Shown in pieces: positions 5,704 through 7,831 of a stretch of DNA of 7,831 nucleotides. A program made the position numbers and the translations under genes. Source of the stretch: Candidatus Brocadiales bacterium. GTDB taxonomy: Bacteria > Planctomycetota > Brocadiia > Brocadiales > Bathyanammoxibiaceae. Each line of letters starts with the position of its first letter. The stretch's first letter is position 1. The stretch spans positions 1 through 7,831 of the forward strand of contig JAUQZZ010000094.1 in assembly GCA_030586765.1 (NCBI GenBank), given 5' to 3'. The notes under the pieces were generated by a model. It saw nothing but the letters and a program-made list of their open reading frames with translations. It ran no database searches and was not told the DNA's origin.

Positions 5704-5772
5704 GTAGGGGCAGACCCACGTGTCTGCCCAAAGAAATCAACCAAAAGGGCGAACACGCAGGTTCGCCCCTAC
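5704..5772. repeat. 69-bp double-hairpin repeat with GTAGGGGC/GCCCCTAC ends (MITE-like)
   Basis: Outer termini GTAGGGGC (5704-5711) and GCCCCTAC (5765-5772) are perfect inverted repeats. Inside are two hairpins: GGGCAGAC/GTCTGCCC (5708-5715 with 5722-5729) and GGGCGAAC/GTTCGCCC (5747-5754 with 5761-5768), each with a 6-base loop, joined by an A-rich linker. The termini are the same as those of the 3018-3047 repeat, so the two belong to one family. It would be transcribed in the aminotransferase leader. Confidence 0.8.
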
Positions 5773-5805
5773 ACAGCCCTCAGGTGCTCTGCCACCTGGG
5801 TCTGT
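5773..5805 (+). promoter_or_regulatory. leader hairpin upstream of the aminotransferase
   Basis: ACAG (5773-5776) pairs with CTGT (5802-5805) and CAGGTG (5781-5786) with CACCTG (5793-5798), with CC/GG pairs and small bulges between, forming a 33-base imperfect hairpin. It starts directly after the repeat element and ends 27 bases before the start codon. No T-tract follows, so it is not a plain terminator. It may be the edge of the repeat or a regulatory structure. Confidence 0.3.
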
Positions 5806-5832
5806 AAAGGGCCTTTTGCATAGGGTGTAGAG

Positions 5833-7020
5833 ATGGTCTTATCCAGGATAGCCAATGAGTTAAAACCCTCTGGGACCATAGGGGTTAGTACCAAGATAAA
5901 CCAGATGGCCGCGGCGGGTATTAGCGTTGTTGGCTTCGGCATGGGCGAGCCCGATTTCGATACCCCAGATAATATAAAAAAGGCAGCAATACGGGCTATA
6001 GAGGAAGGCTTTACAAAATACACACCCACCGCAGGCATTCCAGAGCTTAAAGAGGCTATCTGTGAAAAGCTCTGGCAGGACAATGGTCTAAGATACAACC
6101 CCTCCCAGGTGGTGGTGTCCGCAGGTGCCAAGCAGTCCATCCACAACCTCACCCTGATCCTCTGCGATAAGGGAGACGAGGTTATCATACCTGCGCCTTA
6201 CTGGGTGAGTTATCCTGAGCAGGTAAAAATGGCAGGCGCCAGACCGGCATTCATCCATACCACAGAGGAAACAGATTTTAAGGTCACCCCGGAGGCCCTA
6301 AAGAAGGCTATCACTTCCAGAACCCGACTCCTCATCATCAACAGCCCTAGCAACCCGGCAGGGGTGGTATACACGGAATCCGAACTCAGGGAGCTGGTAG
6401 AGGTGGCTATAGCCAGGGGACTGTATGTTATATCTGACGAGATTTATGAAAAGATTACCTACTACGGGCTGCACCACTGTAGCCCTGCCTCCCTGGATGA
6501 GGGGTTTATGGAAAAGATAATCACTGTTAACGGCTTCTCCAAGTCCTACGCCATGACGGGCTGGAGATTGGGCTATGCGGCTGGACCTGAGGAGATAATT
6601 AGAGCGGCAGTTAAGGTTCAGGACCATACCACTAGCTGTCCCAGCTCTATCGCCCAGAAGGCTGGGATAGAGGCCCTAAAGGGAGACCAGGGCTTCATAA
6701 ACTCCTGGCTGGAGGAGTATGACAGGAGGAGACTGTATATAGTAGAAAGACTAAACCGCATAGAAGGCATATCCTGCCTCTTACCAAAGGGTGCCTTTTA
6801 CGTATTTCCTAACATCTCGAGGCTTTACCAGGGCAAGCTGGCAGGCAACAACATAAGCAACTCCACGGAGTTGGTGGAACTCCTCATTGAGAAGGCTGGG
6901 GTGGCCTTTGTCCCTGGGGTATGTTTTGGCTCAGAGGACCATGTGCGCATATCCTTTGCCACAGAGATGTCCCAGATAGAAGAAGGCATGGACAGGCTAG
7001 AGAGGTTTCTATCTTCCTAG
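5833..7020 (+). CDS. class I PLP-dependent aspartate-type aminotransferase
   Basis: A 395-residue cytoplasmic enzyme of fold-type I, aspartate aminotransferase subgroup 1-beta (Thermus/Bacillus AspB-like). Members exchange an amino group between aspartate (some also prephenate, kynurenine or aromatic substrates) and 2-oxoglutarate. Visible active-site parts: GEPDFDTP (38-45), phosphate-binding SAGAKQ (96-101), PYW (122-124), Asn174 in SNPAG, Asp202 and Tyr205 in DEIY, the PLP-binding Lys237 in SKSYAMTGWRLGY with Arg245, and the carboxylate-binding Arg372 in VRISFA. Length is normal and all key residues are present. The ATG at 5833 is the only sensible start, as an in-frame TAG lies 12 bases upstream; the ribosome site (AGGGTG) is weak. 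It is transcribed alone or with the two genes downstream. Substrate range within the subgroup cannot be read from sequence. Confidence 0.95.
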   Translation: MVLSRIANELKPSGTIGVSTKINQMAAAGISVVGFGMGEPDFDTPDNIKKAAIRAIEEGFTKYTPTAGIPELKEAICEKLWQDNGLRYNPSQVVVSAGAKQSIHNLTLILCDKGDEVIIPAPYWVSYPEQVKMAGARPAFIHTTEETDFKVTPEALKKAITSRTRLLIINSPSNPAGVVYTESELRELVEVAIARGLYVISDEIYEKITYYGLHHCSPASLDEGFMEKIITVNGFSKSYAMTGWRLGYAAGPEEIIRAAVKVQDHTTSCPSSIAQKAGIEALKGDQGFINSWLEEYDRRRLYIVERLNRIEGISCLLPKGAFYVFPNISRLYQGKLAGNNISNSTELVELLIEKAGVAFVPGVCFGSEDHVRISFATEMSQIEEGMDRLERFLSS

Positions 7021-7034
7021 AGGCATGGATAGTT

Positions 7035-7054
7035 TTAAGGATACGCCTTAATTT
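7035..7054 (+). terminator. weak terminator-like hairpin after the aminotransferase
   Basis: TTAAGG (7035-7040) and CCTTAA (7046-7051) form a 6-bp stem with a 5-base loop, followed by TTT, starting 15 bases after the stop codon. The stem is AT-rich and the T-run short, so read-through is likely. The strong GC-rich hairpin at 7053-7079 follows at once and may assist. Confidence 0.3.
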
Positions 7055-7137
7055 ACCCCTCCCTGGATGGGAGGGGTAAGGGGAGGGTGGCTATTTAACA
7101 CCCCCACCCTGCCCTCCCCCATCAAGGGGGAGGAGAG
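7053..7137. repeat. compound palindromic GC-rich repeat of about 85 bp (MITE/REP-like)
   Basis: A perfect 11-bp hairpin TTACCCCTCCC/GGGAGGGGTAA (7053-7063 with 7069-7079) is followed by an inverted, diverged copy whose own hairpin is CCTCCCCC/GGGGGAGG (7113-7120 with 7126-7133). The inner flanks (7079-7090 and 7104-7115) also pair, with one mismatch, around an AT-rich centre (CTATTTAACA). The whole unit is therefore one nested inverted repeat of two related modules. No T-tract follows, so it is a repeat rather than a plain terminator, though it may slow transcription between the genes. Confidence 0.75.
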
Positions 7138-7166
7138 TATAGTGCTGGACTGCACAGAGACCTAAT

Positions 7167-7484
7167 ATGGACAGTTATAGGGGCAAATTGATAGGGGTAG
7201 GGTTGGGCTGGTTGGCGGGAGGGCTAATGGGCACTATCCTGGGCGCTACCCTGGGGCACTGGTTTGATAAAGAAGAGGCCCCTCCAGAAGACCCCTACTC
7301 CGTCTTGGGACTAGAGAGGTCTGCCTCCATGGAGGAGATAAAGAAACGCTACTTAGAACTCTCTTCCAAGTATCATCCTGACAAGGTATCGCATCTTGGG
7401 GAAGAGTTGATAGATTTTGCTAGACATAAGTTTGTGGAGATAGACAAATCCTACCAGACCATCCGAAAAGAAAGGGGCCTTTAG
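7167..7484 (+). CDS. miniature DjlA-like membrane-anchored J-domain protein
   Basis: A 105-residue co-chaperone-like protein that should recruit and stimulate a DnaK (Hsp70) at the membrane. The N-terminus (residues 5-35, GKLIGVGLGW to LGHWFDK) is a single glycine-rich span closely resembling the anchor of DjlA, ending in the same GH-FDK pattern. A short proline/acid linker (36-42) leads straight into a J domain (43-104) with PYSVLGL, helix II IKKRYLELSSKYHPDK and the essential HPD triad at 70-72, then a long helix III (EELIDFARHKFVEIDKSYQTI) of the DjlA type. The TerB domain that separates anchor and J domain in DjlA is absent. The start at 7167 has only a weak AGAGA ribosome site, but similarity begins right there. 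It abuts the next gene stop-to-start, so the two are expected to act together. Confidence 0.9.
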   Translation: MDSYRGKLIGVGLGWLAGGLMGTILGATLGHWFDKEEAPPEDPYSVLGLERSASMEEIKKRYLELSSKYHPDKVSHLGEELIDFARHKFVEIDKSYQTIRKERGL

Positions 7485-7831
7485 ATGTGGACCTGCTCGT
7501 GCGGTGCCGATAACGAAGAAGAGGCCTTTGCCTGCACCTCTTGCGGCAACATGAAAATATCGCCTGAGACCTCTACAAAACCTTACTCCCATACCCCTAC
7601 ACCCCGGGAAGAAGAATTCCCCACTTCTGCCCATGAAGAGATGGAAAAGACCTATGAAACCCTCCTCTTCGAGGAGAAAGAGGCTGGAAAGGGCACCGCC
7701 AGGAAGGTGTTAAGGATTATGATAGTGAGCATCATGGGCATAGCACTAGCCCTCATTGCCCTCTTTTCTGTTATTCAGATAAGTGGTATTAAAGATACCA
7801 GTTTCCCGGACTATATAAGCCAGTGCATTGG
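7485..7831 (+). CDS. zinc-ribbon single-pass membrane protein (partial, C-terminus outside window)
   Basis: The frame starts with the ATG at 7485, immediately after the TAG of the J-domain gene, with AAAGGGG about 7 bases upstream, and remains open to the window end (115 full codons). Residues 4-20 hold a small zinc ribbon, CSC and CTSC (Cys4, Cys6, Cys17, Cys20). A Pro/Thr/Glu-rich, probably unstructured linker follows (about 25-70), then a basic patch (ARKVLR) and one hydrophobic span (about 75-97, RIMIVSIMGIALALIALFSVI). The ribbon and linker would be cytoplasmic and the rest outside. I do not recognise a family with a known function. The zero-gap junction implies co-translation with the membrane J-domain protein and perhaps a shared role in membrane protein quality control, which is inference only. 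Confidence 0.8.
   Translation, partial: MWTCSCGADNEEEAFACTSCGNMKISPETSTKPYSHTPTPREEEFPTSAHEEMEKTYETLLFEEKEAGKGTARKVLRIMIVSIMGIALALIALFSVIQISGIKDTSFPDYISQCI

Larger units (their letters stand above)
5294..5832. other. 539-base divergent intergenic region with promoters and palindromic repeats
   Basis: No gene is supported here. From left to right it contains the leader of the minus-strand CorC operon with overlapping hairpins (5318-5348), that operon's promoter (5437-5466), a TGTCA-ended inverted repeat (5540-5605), a candidate plus-strand promoter (5663-5691), a GTAGGGGC-ended repeat (5704-5772) and a leader hairpin (5773-5805). A minus-strand frame across 5769-6188 is a shadow of the aminotransferase. 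I see nothing definite in 5470-5535 or 5606-5660. Confidence 0.6.

Noticed and set aside
5540..5772. Two palindromic elements considered as a CRISPR array or insertion sequence
   Set aside because: The units differ in sequence, no regular spacers exist and no transposase gene is present.
5699..5832. Aminotransferase leader considered as a T-box or other known riboswitch
   Set aside because: No T-box consensus, specifier loop or terminator/antiterminator pair is visible; the structure is mostly the repeat element.
5769..6188. 139-codon minus-strand frame opposite the aminotransferase start
   Set aside because: It is antisense to a well-conserved enzyme and its protein is low-complexity shadow sequence; it also runs into the palindromic repeat end.
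1..7831. A defence or phage-related system
   Set aside because: No nuclease, methylase, toxin-antitoxin, reverse transcriptase, integrase or phage gene is present; the genes are transport, regulation, amino-acid metabolism and chaperone types.

Overview
The window looks like an ordinary bacterial chromosome segment, about half G+C, with compact co-directional gene sets. Coding regions favour AGG for arginine and ATA for isoleucine. The intergenic gaps carry small palindromic repeats of kinds I recall from Chloroflexota (Dehalococcoidia-like), deltaproteobacterial and other anaerobe genomes. Two promoters have near-consensus sigma70 boxes. I would guess a Dehalococcoidia-type or similar uncultured anaerobe, with low confidence; no rRNA or other lineage marker is present.

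Region 1 (1-2701, minus strand) is a transport operon. It reads, in transcription order: an Rrf2-family regulator with a possible Fe-S cysteine triad, then the ATPase, permease and periplasmic binding protein (cut by the window edge) of an ABC importer of the SsuABC/TauABC (sulfonate/taurine/nitrate) type. A consensus promoter lies upstream of the regulator and overlaps a small dyad that could be its operator. The ATPase is longer than usual and ends in a CxxCxxxC segment.

Region 2 (2702-5293, minus strand) holds two adjacent DUF21/CNNM plus CBS-pair membrane proteins of the HlyC/CorC class. The first is full length with a CorC_HlyC domain; the second lacks that domain. They are driven by a strong extended -10 promoter at 5437-5466 with a roughly 140-nt leader that can fold two ways. 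A hairpin repeat abuts the last stop codon, and a probable intrinsic terminator lies at 2876-2897, before the rrf2 promoter.

Region 3 (5294-5832) is a 539-base divergent intergenic stretch without a gene. It holds the promoter for region 2, two palindromic repeats of about 66-69 bp, a candidate promoter for the aminotransferase and a leader hairpin.

Region 4 (5833-7831, plus strand) holds a class I PLP-dependent aspartate-type aminotransferase, a third compound palindromic repeat, a very short DjlA-like membrane J-domain protein (the N-terminal glycine-zipper anchor joined directly to the J domain, with no TerB domain), and directly abutting it the start of a zinc-ribbon single-pass membrane protein cut off by the window end.

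No CRISPR array, transposase, tRNA or rRNA was seen. The least ordinary items are the miniature DjlA plus zinc-ribbon pair, the Rrf2-controlled importer with the cysteine-tailed ATPase, and three kinds of small inverted-repeat element around the aminotransferase and CorC genes.
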